A stretch of 64,000 bases of DNA from Thermomicrobium sp. CFH 73360. GTDB lineage: Bacteria > Chloroflexota > Chloroflexia > Thermomicrobiales > Thermomicrobiaceae. This document shows, in pieces, positions 1-8,839 of the stretch. How positions within the stretch are numbered: position 1 is the first letter of the stretch; every line of letters starts with the position of its first letter. The DNA is taken from the NCBI RefSeq assembly GCF_023806465.1, contig NZ_JAMSLS010000001.1:686636-750635 (forward strand). Direction: 5' to 3'. Made by a program: the position numbers and the translations under genes. The notes under the pieces are model-generated. The model saw only the letters and a program-made list of their open reading frames with translations, did not search any database and was not told where the DNA came from.

Positions 1-2
1 TC

Positions 3-929
3 GAGAAGGACCTGCCCTATCTTGACGGTATCGTCGGCCACCCGATGACTGATTGGAACGCAGTCGCTCAAGCATTCCTCGCTGGCCAGCTGCACCTCTA
101 CCGTTCGCTCACGACACCACCTCTGGATCTTTTCCAAGGCAGGCCCGACATCCAGGTCGTCGGGGTGCCGACGACCCTCGTGTGGCGTCTCATCCTCAAC
201 GCGAGAAACTTCGAACCATTCAAGGACGAGCGAGTTCGCCAGGCAATCACCCTCGCCCTTGATCGTGAGGCAATGATTCAAGCGATGACCGAAGGGCGTA
301 GCGTCCTCTCCGGCTGGATGCACCCCTACGGCGCCTGGGCACTACCCGAGGAACGGGTCCGGCAGGCGCGCGGGTTCGGGAAAGATAAGGAAGCAGATCG
401 CCAGCAGGCCAAACAACTCCTCGCAGAAGCCGGCTTCCCGAACGGTTTGGAGTTCGAACTCCTCGCCTTCAACTTGGATGTGACAACCCCCAGCCTCATT
501 GCCGACCAACTGGGGCAGGTGGGCATCAAAGCGAACGTGCAGCTGTTGCAACTCGGTGAGTATATCGGTCGGATCGTCGATCGCAACTTCCAGATGGCGC
601 TCGGCTTCAATGCGCCGTGGGTCGACGAACCCAAGTCGACGTTCGCTGGATGGATCACAGATAATGACAATGTGAGCCTCACAGGACTCTGGTCTGATGA
701 GCTGATCCAGCTCTACCGACAGATCGAGCTGGAACTCGATCTCGAGAAGCGCAAACAGATGACGCACGAGCTCGACTTTCGAACTCTGGACGAGATCTCC
801 TTCGGCATGATCTATGTCTACCGGCCAGTCATCTGGCATGTGTTCCGCCCGGGTATCCTGGCCAACTGGACACCCCAGCCGAACTACAACTTGACGGAGA
901 AACACGCAACGACCTGGTTGCGCTCGTGA
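3..929 (+). CDS. Peptide ABC transporter substrate-binding protein (family 5), C-terminal part
   Basis: The frame is open from the window edge to the stop at 929, so the true start lies upstream. The visible ~308 residues match the C-terminal lobe of family 5 (DppA/OppA) extracellular solute-binding proteins: a segment NFEPFKDERVRQAITLALDR near the start, followed by the AKQLLAEAGFPNG motif that is typical of this family. It would capture oligopeptides or a related solute outside the membrane and pass it to the two permeases that follow on the same strand. The signal peptide or lipobox cannot be seen because the N-terminus is missing. Substrate specificity cannot be read from this part. Confidence 0.9.
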   Translation, partial: EKDLPYLDGIVGHPMTDWNAVAQAFLAGQLHLYRSLTTPPLDLFQGRPDIQVVGVPTTLVWRLILNARNFEPFKDERVRQAITLALDREAMIQAMTEGRSVLSGWMHPYGAWALPEERVRQARGFGKDKEADRQQAKQLLAEAGFPNGLEFELLAFNLDVTTPSLIADQLGQVGIKANVQLLQLGEYIGRIVDRNFQMALGFNAPWVDEPKSTFAGWITDNDNVSLTGLWSDELIQLYRQIELELDLEKRKQMTHELDFRTLDEISFGMIYVYRPVIWHVFRPGILANWTPQPNYNLTEKHATTWLRS

Positions 930-985
930 GGTGACACGCGATTGGGGCAGCAGGAGCCGACGGCGATCTGGAGAGGCAGTTCGCG

Positions 986-1948
986 ATGTTCGTGCAGTAT
1001 CTCATCCGGCGAGCACTCGGTGGCTTTGCGGTCGTCCTCCTTGCAACGTTCTTCGTATTCATCTTCATCCGGATCGCCGGCGATCCTGCTGCCTTGATCG
1101 TGGGCGGGACCGGAGAGAACATCACGATCAACCCTCAGCGGGTCGAGCAAGTACGCCAGGAACTCGGGCTCGATAAGCCGCTGATCGTGCAATTCTTCAC
1201 CTTCCTGTCCGGACTAGTCACCGGTGGACTCGGAAACTCGTATGTCACTGGGCGACCGATCGCGGACGAACTCAGCGTTCGGCTGCCCCTCACCATCGAG
1301 ATCGCTTTCCTCTCCGAGTTCGTCGCGTGGATCATCGCTCTACCGCTCGGGCTCTTCAGTGCGCTCCGCCGGGGACGCTTTACAGAGGGGCTGACCCGCG
1401 TCTTCTTTTTCATCGCGTCAGCGATCCCCGCCTATTGGCTCGGCCTCCTCGTGCTCATCGCGGTCCTCCTCATCTTCGGATGGCGGCCACCGCTCGGGCT
1501 CGTGCCTCCGACGCAGAATCTCGCCGTACACCTTCAGCAGATCGCCCTGCCGGTCGTCGTGCTAGGCTTCGTGCTCGCTGCTGGACTGGTTCGCTTCATC
1601 CGCAACGCCGTTCTCGAAGTCCTTCAAGAACCCTTCATCCAGGTTGCACGAGCCAAAGGACTTGCCGAGTCCACGGTTGTCTTCCGGCACGTGCTGCGCA
1701 ACGCCTTCGCACCCACCCTCGCCTTTTCTGGCCTACGCGTCGGTTTCCTCCTCGGCGGTGTGGTGATCGTGGAAACAACCTTCAACTTGCCCGGCCTCGG
1801 ACTCTTCTTCGTCGATGCAGTCGCACGTCGCGACTTCCCGGTCATTCAGATTGCAGTCCTGATCCTTGGCACCTCATTCGTGATCATCAACCTGCTGACC
1901 GATATTGTCTGTTCGTTGCTCGATCCGCGGCTACGCGAGAGGGGCTGA
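986..1948 (+). CDS. Peptide ABC transporter permease, DppB/OppB type
   Basis: This 320-residue integral membrane protein has about six hydrophobic segments and begins with the FVQYLIRRALGGFAVVLLATFFVF type N-terminus of DppB-like permeases. The cytoplasmic EAA loop, which contacts the ATPase, is visible near residues 200-225 (QVARAKGLAESTVVFRHVLRNA). The ATG at 986 is preceded by a GGAGAGG ribosome site. It lies 57 bp after the substrate-binding protein and 4 bp before the second permease, so the three form one operon. No ATPase subunit follows within the window; it may lie upstream of the window or elsewhere. Confidence 0.93.
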   Translation: MFVQYLIRRALGGFAVVLLATFFVFIFIRIAGDPAALIVGGTGENITINPQRVEQVRQELGLDKPLIVQFFTFLSGLVTGGLGNSYVTGRPIADELSVRLPLTIEIAFLSEFVAWIIALPLGLFSALRRGRFTEGLTRVFFFIASAIPAYWLGLLVLIAVLLIFGWRPPLGLVPPTQNLAVHLQQIALPVVVLGFVLAAGLVRFIRNAVLEVLQEPFIQVARAKGLAESTVVFRHVLRNAFAPTLAFSGLRVGFLLGGVVIVETTFNLPGLGLFFVDAVARRDFPVIQIAVLILGTSFVIINLLTDIVCSLLDPRLRERG

Positions 1949-1952
1949 TGGT

Positions 1953-2831
1953 ATGGCAGAAGCGGTCGCCACACCGCTCGTCCGACAACGCTCGAGGGTG
2001 GTCAGGCGTAGGATTCCGTGGATTGCCATCATCATTTCGACCACCCTCATCCTGATGGCACTCGGTGGGATTCTGGGACCGAGCATCAATCCACGGTCAC
2101 CGACCGCGACCAACGCAGCGATTCGGTTGAGTCCCCCGTCAGCACAGTATCCGTTCGGCACCGATGAACTCGGACGAGATCTCTTCACGCGAGCCTTGTA
2201 CGGCCTTCGGACAACCTTGCTTATTGCCCTTCCGGGAGGACTCATCGGAACCGTCATCGGTAGCCTCCTCGGTCTCATCGGTGGCTATCGCCGTGGAATG
2301 GTCGACTTCCTTCTCCAACGCGGTGTCGAGATCATCACCGCCATTCCCTCCCTCGTCGTGGCGAGCGTCGTGGTTGCCGTCCTCGGCCCCGGCCGAATCC
2401 AGTTGATCGGAGCCGTCGCGCTGTCACTTACGCCGGTTGGTGTCCGGGTGATGCGGGCCGCTGCCCTGCGCGTATCGGAATCGCTCTTCTGCGAGGCAGC
2501 GCGCGCACTCGGCGCGAGTCACTGGCGCATCATGCTCCGGCATGTTTTGCCCAACTGTCTCGGGCCGGTTGCCGTCCTGGCATCACTCAATCTTGGGGCA
2601 GCAATCTTCGTGGAGACAGGCCTCAGCTTCCTCGGCCTCGGGGTCCAACCACCCAACCCCTCCCTCGGCAATATGTTGACGGGAGCCGCCTCGCTCTACT
2701 TCTCCCGCGCACCATGGCTGGTCATCTTCCCAGGACTTATCGTCACGCTGATGATACTCTGCTTCAACATCTTAGGAGACATGCTCGCCGACTACTTCGA
2801 TCCACGCCTCCGCAGCCAGACCAACGCGTAA
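1953..2831 (+). CDS. Peptide ABC transporter permease, DppC/OppC type
   Basis: This 292-residue permease is the partner of the DppB-like protein. It has an N-terminal anchor helix, the LSPPSAQYPFGTDELGRDLFTR motif characteristic of DppC N-terminal regions, and the EAA loop (CEAARALGASHWRIMLRHVLPN) near residue 190. The frame is open slightly further upstream, but the ATG at 1953, 4 bp after the dppB-like stop, gives a normal N-terminus. A hairpin terminator follows 26 bp after the stop, so this gene ends the operon. Confidence 0.93.
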   Translation: MAEAVATPLVRQRSRVVRRRIPWIAIIISTTLILMALGGILGPSINPRSPTATNAAIRLSPPSAQYPFGTDELGRDLFTRALYGLRTTLLIALPGGLIGTVIGSLLGLIGGYRRGMVDFLLQRGVEIITAIPSLVVASVVVAVLGPGRIQLIGAVALSLTPVGVRVMRAAALRVSESLFCEAARALGASHWRIMLRHVLPNCLGPVAVLASLNLGAAIFVETGLSFLGLGVQPPNPSLGNMLTGAASLYFSRAPWLVIFPGLIVTLMILCFNILGDMLADYFDPRLRSQTNA

Positions 2832-2857
2832 CCACGCTGCCCAAACGGCCCCCCGCG

Positions 2858-2891
2858 CCCGGGTTCCGCTGTTGTGGAACCCGGGTTTCCT
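2858..2891 (+). terminator. Intrinsic terminator of the peptide ABC operon
   Basis: A perfect 10-bp inverted repeat (CCCGGGTTCC / GGAACCCGGG, loop of 8) sits 26 bp after the permease stop and is followed by a short T-rich stretch. The rest of the gap to 3180 contains no recognisable gene. Confidence 0.8.
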
Positions 2892-3179
2892 CGTTCTGCC
2901 GTCTCAAAGAATGCATGCGAGAGTCGTGGTCACCTATCGGAGACTGGCACTCGGAGACCACCAGAGGCATCGCCAAGCGGTGCACACTCATCACCGGGCC
3001 CACCCACCTCGCATCATATTGAGGCTTCCTTACTCGCACCACGTCACACCGTGGTAACCGCGAGGCAGAGGCGTGGCAGGAAGGGCACTTCCTGATCGTT
3101 TCCCCCCCACGGCTTACCGACCTAGGAACCTCTTCTCAGCATAGAGTTCTCCGCGTCATCACGCGAGACGCTCAACTGA

Positions 3180-3662
3180 GACAATGCACCCAACATCTGC
3201 GTCAGTGGTACAACGGCGACCGAACAGGAGTACCGTTGTCTCGCGCTCGAAGGCCTATCGCGGACCCTTCAGACAGCGCTGGCGAGCGGACTCGTCCCCG
3301 GTGGCGGTGCAAGCTTCGCCGTCGCCGCACGCCGGCTCGCCGAACAGGAACTCTCCCTCCCCCTCGAGGAACGTGCGGCACTTCATGCGGTTCGGACAGC
3401 ATTGCTGGAACCACTGCGAACACTGGCGCACAATGCCGGAGTCGATCCCGCAGTGATTGCCCACCGGAGTCTGGAAGTTGCGCCCAACCTGGTCTACGAT
3501 GTTCTTGCTGAGCAGTGGATCGACCCATGGTCAGCGCCACTCCTTGATCCGCTCGGCGTCCTCGAAGCAGCGGTCGAGACTTCGCTCAGTCTTGGGCGCA
3601 CCTTCCTCACTACCGACGTGCTCGTGCACCGCACCTGGCCAGCTTCCAGTGCCGAGCCATGA
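3180..3662 (+). pseudogene. GroEL/Cpn60 C-terminal remnant
   Basis: The frame is open from just after a stop at 3177 to the stop at 3662 but has no good start codon near its beginning; the first ATG is at 3402. Its ~160 residues follow the C-terminal equatorial domain of GroEL. TATEQE corresponds to ATEVEM in GroEL. SGLVPGGGASF corresponds to the conserved GVVAGGG loop. LLEPLRTLAHNAGVDPAVIA corresponds to [20 protein letters not shown], and LLDPLGVLEAAVETSLSLGRTFLTTD to [26 protein letters not shown]. The N-terminal equatorial, intermediate and apical domains are absent; only ~350 bp lie between it and the ABC operon. It is probably a decayed paralogue, although the preserved frame leaves a short expressed fragment possible. 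It ends 18 bp before the next gene. Confidence 0.65.
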
Positions 3663-3680
3663 AGCGAGAGGATACGTTCG

Positions 3681-5504
3681 ATGGCTTTTCCTCAACTCGT
3701 GTGGCGCGAGCTCCTGCGCGAGACTGGCGGTGCCGTGCTTGCGCTCGCGACCGACGGCCGGAGCATCCTCGCGGGGACAGCGAGCGGTGCATTCTTGACG
3801 ACAATGGAAAGTGCCGTCTGGACACCGATCGAGTTCCCAGCGGACAAGACAAAACTGGAACTCGCTCAACCAGTTGCACTTGCTCCCTGGGGAGACCGCT
3901 ACATCGCCACGCCGAACGGTATTTTTCGGCAGCACGCGGACGGGGCGTCATGGGAGCACTGTTTGGGGGCTGGACTCACGGTCGCAATACGAACGGCGCA
4001 AGCCGACGGCCACTTCGTCGTCGTCGCCGATCGGCTAGACGGTGTTCTGGTCTCTCGTAACGGCGGCACCGACTGGCAACCAGCCAACGCTGGGCTCGCC
4101 GCTTTCTCTGAGATCATCGATCTGGTCCTTTCCCCGCGCTTCGCTCAAGACCACCTCGCGTTGCTCGTGACCGCAGATGCTACCTATATCAGCCGCTCGC
4201 GTCGCTTCACCTGGCGACCGGTAGCACACCCGCCCGGATCACCGGAGTGCGCAGCTATCCTTGCTGCAGAGCAAGGCACGACCCTTTTCATCGGTGGGGA
4301 ATTGGGGCTTTTCCGCTCTGACGACCTTGGTCGCACCTGGCACGCCGTCCCACTCCCTGTGAACGGCCCGTGCAACGTACTCGCAACCGATCCCGCGGCC
4401 AGCGTCCTTGTGGCAGCAATTGACCGAGCCATCGTACGCTCATGGGATGGTGCGGGGACGTGGGAACACCTCCCTGAGACGCCAAGTCATGTGTTGAGCC
4501 TGGCAGCCCCTGACCAGCAGCAGGTGATCGTTGGGACGCTCTCCCGTGGCTGTCTCCGTTGGGAAGCGCAGTCGGCTACCTGGCGAGCGTGGAACGCGGG
4601 ACTCTACGGACGACTTCCGGTTGGCTTGCTCGCCCGTCTAACCGAGGGTGGGATCAAACTGGTGATTGCTGACTACTCGGGAACGATTACCCACTCCGAC
4701 GACGGTGGACAAACGTGGACACACGTTGAACTCGACCTGGGACTCGCGCAACTTGTTGGGGGTAGAACCGGACCAATCTTCGCCCTGACGCTCGAGGGAA
4801 TCCTCCGATCGACGGATTGCGCGCAATGGCAGATGGTGCTTCAACTCGAGGATATCGCTGAGGCTGCCTGGCTCCTGGCAAGCGATGACGGCCAACGAGT
4901 CTTCTTCGTCGTTCAAGATGTCGAGAACACAGACGAACCAATCGTGCGGATTCAGTACTCGCTGGATCAAGGACTCACCTGGAACACGTTGCCGGGAACC
5001 GAACTCGCAGTGGTACGCGGAGCTACCCTCTCGCCCGACGGCGAGTTGCTCGCGCTTGTGACCATCCTGTCCGAGCATCCCCAACCGACACTTTCCCTCT
5101 GGGCTCGTCGAGAACAGCAGTGGATCCACCGTCGCTGGCCGGATGGCTTGGACGAGGCGAGCCTCTTGCGCCTGTCTTGGTCAGCGAGCGGTGATGCGAT
5201 CCTCACAGTCGCCGACGAAGACGTCTGGCTTATCCGCACCGTACACCAGCGACGTCCACGTATCGTCAAAATCGGTCGCCTTGAGTCTCCTGCCACGGCT
5301 CTCTCCCATGACGCACGCACCGGCTGGTTACTTGCGACTGGGACAACACTCTGGCAGTGCAACGCCCAAGGTCAGCTCCAACGTCTTGAGCCGGAGTGCC
5401 CCGGGCATACCATCGTTGCTCTGGCGAACGTACCGAGCTTGCCGCAGGTGATCGGTTATGCAGCGGATGCCGGCGGCAGCCTCTGGTCCTGTGTGCGACC
5501 TTGA
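3681..5504 (+). CDS. Asp-box (BNR-like) beta-propeller protein
   Basis: This 607-residue protein has no signal peptide or membrane segment. It is built of beta-propeller blades carrying Asp-box motifs (S-x-D-x-G-x-T-W): SRNGGTDWQ, SDDLGRTWH, SWDGAGTWE, SDDGGQTWT and SLDQGLTWN are spread along the chain. Such WD40/YVTN/sortilin-like folds occur in sialidases, photosystem assembly factors and many uncharacterised bacterial proteins; no catalytic residues can be assigned. The ATG at 3681 has an AGAGGA site. It lies 18 bp after the GroEL remnant and may share its transcript. It resembles in style, but is shorter than, the propeller protein at 44867. Confidence 0.8.
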   Translation: MAFPQLVWRELLRETGGAVLALATDGRSILAGTASGAFLTTMESAVWTPIEFPADKTKLELAQPVALAPWGDRYIATPNGIFRQHADGASWEHCLGAGLTVAIRTAQADGHFVVVADRLDGVLVSRNGGTDWQPANAGLAAFSEIIDLVLSPRFAQDHLALLVTADATYISRSRRFTWRPVAHPPGSPECAAILAAEQGTTLFIGGELGLFRSDDLGRTWHAVPLPVNGPCNVLATDPAASVLVAAIDRAIVRSWDGAGTWEHLPETPSHVLSLAAPDQQQVIVGTLSRGCLRWEAQSATWRAWNAGLYGRLPVGLLARLTEGGIKLVIADYSGTITHSDDGGQTWTHVELDLGLAQLVGGRTGPIFALTLEGILRSTDCAQWQMVLQLEDIAEAAWLLASDDGQRVFFVVQDVENTDEPIVRIQYSLDQGLTWNTLPGTELAVVRGATLSPDGELLALVTILSEHPQPTLSLWARREQQWIHRRWPDGLDEASLLRLSWSASGDAILTVADEDVWLIRTVHQRRPRIVKIGRLESPATALSHDARTGWLLATGTTLWQCNAQGQLQRLEPECPGHTIVALANVPSLPQVIGYAADAGGSLWSCVRP

Positions 5505-5624
5505 GTAGCAGCATGCCAGCATACAGGTCGCTCGTAGTGTCGAGCATCTCCCTCGCTGGCTTCCGGTAACCTGCCATCCGGGTAGCGAACTATGGCCTGC
5601 GAGCTTCTCGTCCGAGCTCGTCAT

Positions 5625-5678
5625 CGAGGTTCGTCCAACCCCAACCGAATCTGATCGGGGGTAGGCCCTGAAACCTCG
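5625..5678 (+). other. Extended hairpin in the queF leader
   Basis: An outer stem (5625-5631 with 5672-5678, CGAGGTT/AACCTCG) encloses a near-complementary middle stem (5635-5641 with 5659-5665) and an inner CCGA/TCGG stem at 5645-5658. It lies ~60 bp before the queF start. It does not fit the preQ1-I or preQ1-II patterns I know and lacks a T tract. It may be a leader element or the terminator of the upstream gene. Confidence 0.35.
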
Positions 5679-5740
5679 GGGGCAAATATCGCTCTTCGCT
5701 ACACTTGCAGAGAGACAGAGACATGACAAGGAGGACTGAC

Positions 5741-6124
5741 ATGCCAACGCAACCGAGTAAAGAGCTGGAGCCGATCCCGAACCCGAAGCCGGAACGCGAC
5801 TACGAGATCGAGATTACGACGAACGAGTTCACGTGCGTCTGCCCGAGAACCGGCCAACCGGACTTTGCAACGATTACAATCCGCTACGTTCCAGATCAGT
5901 GGATCGTTGAACTCAAGTCCTTGAAGCTATACCTCTGGTCGTTCCGGAACGAGGGACACTACCACGAAGAAGTCACAAACACTATTTTGGACGACCTCGT
6001 CCGCACACTCCAGCCGCGGCGCATGACGGTCATTGCCGACTTCAACATCCGTGGCGGGTTGCACACTGTGGTGACGGCACGCTACGAGCGGTCGGCTGGG
6101 GAGCTCCAGGCCGCCGCCGACTGA
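5741..6124 (+). CDS. queF: NADPH-dependent 7-cyano-7-deazaguanine reductase QueF
   Basis: QueF reduces preQ0 to preQ1 in queuosine tRNA-modification biosynthesis. The 127-residue protein is the short, single-domain (YkvM-type) form. The catalytic Cys34 lies in [13 protein letters not shown], the acid partner Asp41 follows, and the QueF motif ELKSLKLY spans about residues 57-64 before the conserved RNEGHYHEE. An upstream ATG is in frame, but AAGGAGG at 5728-5734 places the start at 5741. No other queuosine gene (queC, queD, queE, tgt) is in the window. Confidence 0.95.
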   Translation: MPTQPSKELEPIPNPKPERDYEIEITTNEFTCVCPRTGQPDFATITIRYVPDQWIVELKSLKLYLWSFRNEGHYHEEVTNTILDDLVRTLQPRRMTVIADFNIRGGLHTVVTARYERSAGELQAAAD

Positions 6125-6645
6125 TGACCAGCTGGCTGGCCACCAGCGCGCTTCACCGATTCCGGCCTGAAGAGGCAATTTCCGCCGCGCGTCACGTTCG
6201 CTCGGCAGGCGGGAGAGGTAGGCGTCGTTGGTCTCGGTTGACATCGCTCCCTCTGTCGGAGGTTTGGCGAAAGCTTGCCACATTTCCATCCGTTTCGAGT
6301 AGGACCGCTACTTGAACATGAGGGAACTCGCGAACCGCACCTCCTCGGCTGGAAACAGCCCCTCGTCATTCTCTCTCACGATGTGCGGTCGAGAGCAGCC
6401 CTACAAGCAACGAGGCTGTTCTGGCCAGTCCTGGCAAGAATTCGGCCGAAATGCGGCGGGCATGGGACGCCTTTGTCTACGTTGTACCCTGCATGTTCCG
6501 AGCGCAACATCCACACTGAACACGTTCGTCACCCAGGAACGGGTGGGGGAGACACCCCGCACGGCGCAGGAAAGCGTCCCTCCACGCATTGCCACACCGA
6601 CCCGACCCGCTCCAGTCGTGACCACACCTCTTGGAGATTCTGTGC
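6125..6645. other. Gene-free stretch after queF
   Basis: About 520 bp with no ORF of coding character on either strand and no recognisable RNA. It ends at the promoter of the next cluster. Confidence 0.6.
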
Positions 6646-6674
6646 TTGACACGTTGGCTTATTCGCCTTAATCT
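6646..6674 (+). promoter_or_regulatory. Sigma-70-type promoter of the PEP-utilising/biotin cluster
   Basis: A perfect -35 box TTGACA (6646-6651) and a TAATCT -10 box (6669-6674) are separated by exactly 17 bp. Transcription would start near 6681, leaving a ~245-nt leader before the first gene. A hairpin in this leader pairs 6748-6753 (GTGAAT) with 6771-6776 (ATTCAC) around an inner GCCT/AGGC stem. Confidence 0.75.
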
Positions 6675-6925
6675 TCATCTCTGAAGCTCAGTGGACGGGA
6701 TACGAGCAGTCGAGGCCGAATCCGCACCGCGACGGACTCGAGTGAACGTGAATCAGGCGCCTTGAGAGGCATTCACTGAGCGCTCATGGCAAGCCTCCAG
6801 AATTTCTGCAGCAATGCCGTTGCGGCTCATCGAGCGCACCACTGGAGCAAGAGCGGTAGAGATCCGGCCGAGGCGATATCCCGAACATGGGCACTGTGCA
6901 GCCGTGAGGAGAGCGGAGGTTATGC

Positions 6926-8740
6926 ATGAGCGGAACACTGCGCTTTCCGAGCCCATTCGAAGTTGAAACTCCAGCCGGCTGCGAGGGCTGGGAGGAAATG
7001 TACCCTGCGTACATGCGCTTTTCCGAAGCCCGTCGCGAATCAGAGGAGTCACGGCTCTGGTTCTATAACGGAATGCACTTTCCTGAACCCATTTCACCCT
7101 TCGACGTGATTACCGCCGAGGCGTTTTACATTGCAATAGGTGAGATGAACGCCCGCTTCTTTTGCATTCCCCCAGCGATGGGGGTCGACTTCCGGGTCCT
7201 CAACGGGTACGTCTACATCAGCGGCATTCCCGTCCTCGATCCCCAGAAGATTCAGGAACGCGTGGAACTGTTCCAACGCCGTGCCGGCCATTACTATGAG
7301 AACTGGAGCACGATCTACGAAGACTGGAAGCAGCGCGTCATTCATGAGATTGAGGCGCTGAAAGCGATCCGCTTCCCCCACTTGCCGGAGATCGAGCCGG
7401 AGGAACTCGTCTTCGCACATCGCGGCATCGGCACCTCGATGACGGTCTTCGAGAGCTATAACCGCGTCATCGAAAGCCTCTTCCGCATTGCCCAGATCCA
7501 CTGCGAGATCGTGATGATCGGTTTTGCCGCATACCTCACCTTCTATGACTTCTGCAAGCGCTACTTCCCGGAGATCCCGGATCAGCAGATCACCCTGATG
7601 GTTTCTGGTATCGACGTCAGCATGATGCGCCCCGACAAGGAACTCCGCACCCTCGCGCAGCGCGCTGTGGAACTCGGTCTCGTTGAGAAGTTCCGTGAAG
7701 GACGATCCTGGCGGGAGGTCTTCACGGATCTCGAGCAGCACGAGAACGGGCGTACTTGGCTGCAAGAGTGGAATGAGCGCGGCGAACCATGGTTCTGGAT
7801 CAACGCCGGTGACGGCCTCCAGCACCAGTTCCGCGCTTGGCGTGACGATCCGAGCCCAATCTTCCCAATCCTCATCGAATACGTGAAGCGAGTCGCACGC
7901 GGTGAGTCGATCGAGCGGGATACCTCCCAGGTGCGTGAGGAGCGAGATCGCATCACCGCCGAATATCGCGCCCTCCTCCCAAGTGAGGCCGACCGCCAGG
8001 CCTTCGATCAGCTCCTGGCGCTCGTACGTCAGGTGTATTACGCGATCGAGGATCACAAGTTCTGGGTCGACCACTGGTTCATGAGCGTCTGGTGGAATAA
8101 GCTGCGGGAGTTGGGCGTGCTTTTCGTCGAGCATGGCTTCTTCCGCGAGGTCGACGATCTCTTTTACTTGCATTGGACTGAGGTCAGCCAAGCGCTCACC
8201 GATCTCCTGCTTGGGTGGTCGATCGGCACCGAGCCCTATGGGCCGAAGCATTGGCCAGCAGTTATCGAACGGCGTAAAGCCATCTTGGCCAAGCTGCGCG
8301 CGTTTAATCCGCCGCCAGCCCTCGGGATCGTTCCGGAGCAGATCGCCGATCCAGCCATCGTGATGCTGTGGGGTATTACACCGGAACGCCTGCGTGCCTG
8401 GATCACCAAGGACGAAGGCAATCTCTTGCGCGGCTTCGCGGCCTCTCCAGGCATTGTCGAGGGGCCGGCCCGTGTGATCTTCGATGTCGCAGAGCTCAAG
8501 TCTGTTGAGGACGGCGAGATCCTCGTCTGCTCCGTCACCGAGCCAAGCTGGGCACCCGTCTTCGCCAAGGTCCGCGGCATCGTCACCGATATCGGTGGGG
8601 TCATGTCCCACGCGGCGATCGTCGCCCGCGAGTACAGCGTCCCTGCCGTTCTCGGCACTGGTGTGGCAACGAAGCGAATTCGAACAGGTCAGCGACTGCG
8701 TGTGGATGGAAACGAGGGGACGGTAACGCTTCTCGACTGA
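6926..8740 (+). CDS. PEP-utilising protein resembling phenylphosphate synthase subunit 1 (PpsA type)
   Basis: This 604-residue protein ends in a PEP-utilising mobile (swivelling) domain with the phospho-histidine motif GGVMSHAAIVARE; the His is residue 562. The N-terminal ~480 residues lack an ATP-grasp domain. They contain GCEGWEEMYPAY, WFYNGMHFPEPISPFD and RAGHYYENW, which fit my recollection of the 70-kDa subunit of phenylphosphate synthase from anaerobic phenol degradation. In that enzyme a second subunit supplies the ATP-binding half; no such gene is in this window. The protein could transfer phosphate to a phenol, enol or other hydroxyl substrate. The ATG at 6926 lies just after a GGAGG-containing site. 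It is the first gene of the cluster up to 13131. The actual substrate is unknown. Confidence 0.75.
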   Translation: MSGTLRFPSPFEVETPAGCEGWEEMYPAYMRFSEARRESEESRLWFYNGMHFPEPISPFDVITAEAFYIAIGEMNARFFCIPPAMGVDFRVLNGYVYISGIPVLDPQKIQERVELFQRRAGHYYENWSTIYEDWKQRVIHEIEALKAIRFPHLPEIEPEELVFAHRGIGTSMTVFESYNRVIESLFRIAQIHCEIVMIGFAAYLTFYDFCKRYFPEIPDQQITLMVSGIDVSMMRPDKELRTLAQRAVELGLVEKFREGRSWREVFTDLEQHENGRTWLQEWNERGEPWFWINAGDGLQHQFRAWRDDPSPIFPILIEYVKRVARGESIERDTSQVREERDRITAEYRALLPSEADRQAFDQLLALVRQVYYAIEDHKFWVDHWFMSVWWNKLRELGVLFVEHGFFREVDDLFYLHWTEVSQALTDLLLGWSIGTEPYGPKHWPAVIERRKAILAKLRAFNPPPALGIVPEQIADPAIVMLWGITPERLRAWITKDEGNLLRGFAASPGIVEGPARVIFDVAELKSVEDGEILVCSVTEPSWAPVFAKVRGIVTDIGGVMSHAAIVAREYSVPAVLGTGVATKRIRTGQRLRVDGNEGTVTLLD

Positions 8741-8839
8741 CCAGTGAGACCGACGCTCTCAGCTCCGCCACGGGCCGTCTCACGACGACCCCGTGGTTGT
8801 TGGTGCAGTACGCTCGGAAAGGAAACACGGGAGGAGCAG

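Noticed and set aside
5505-5740. preQ1 riboswitch class I or II before queF
   Set aside because: Hairpin present, but the pseudoknot tail and loop sequences do not fit either class.
7094-8611. 505-residue minus-strand frame
   Set aside because: Fully antisense to the PEP-utilising gene; composition (Asp/Leu-rich mirror) is the usual high-GC shadow and there is no promoter or family match.
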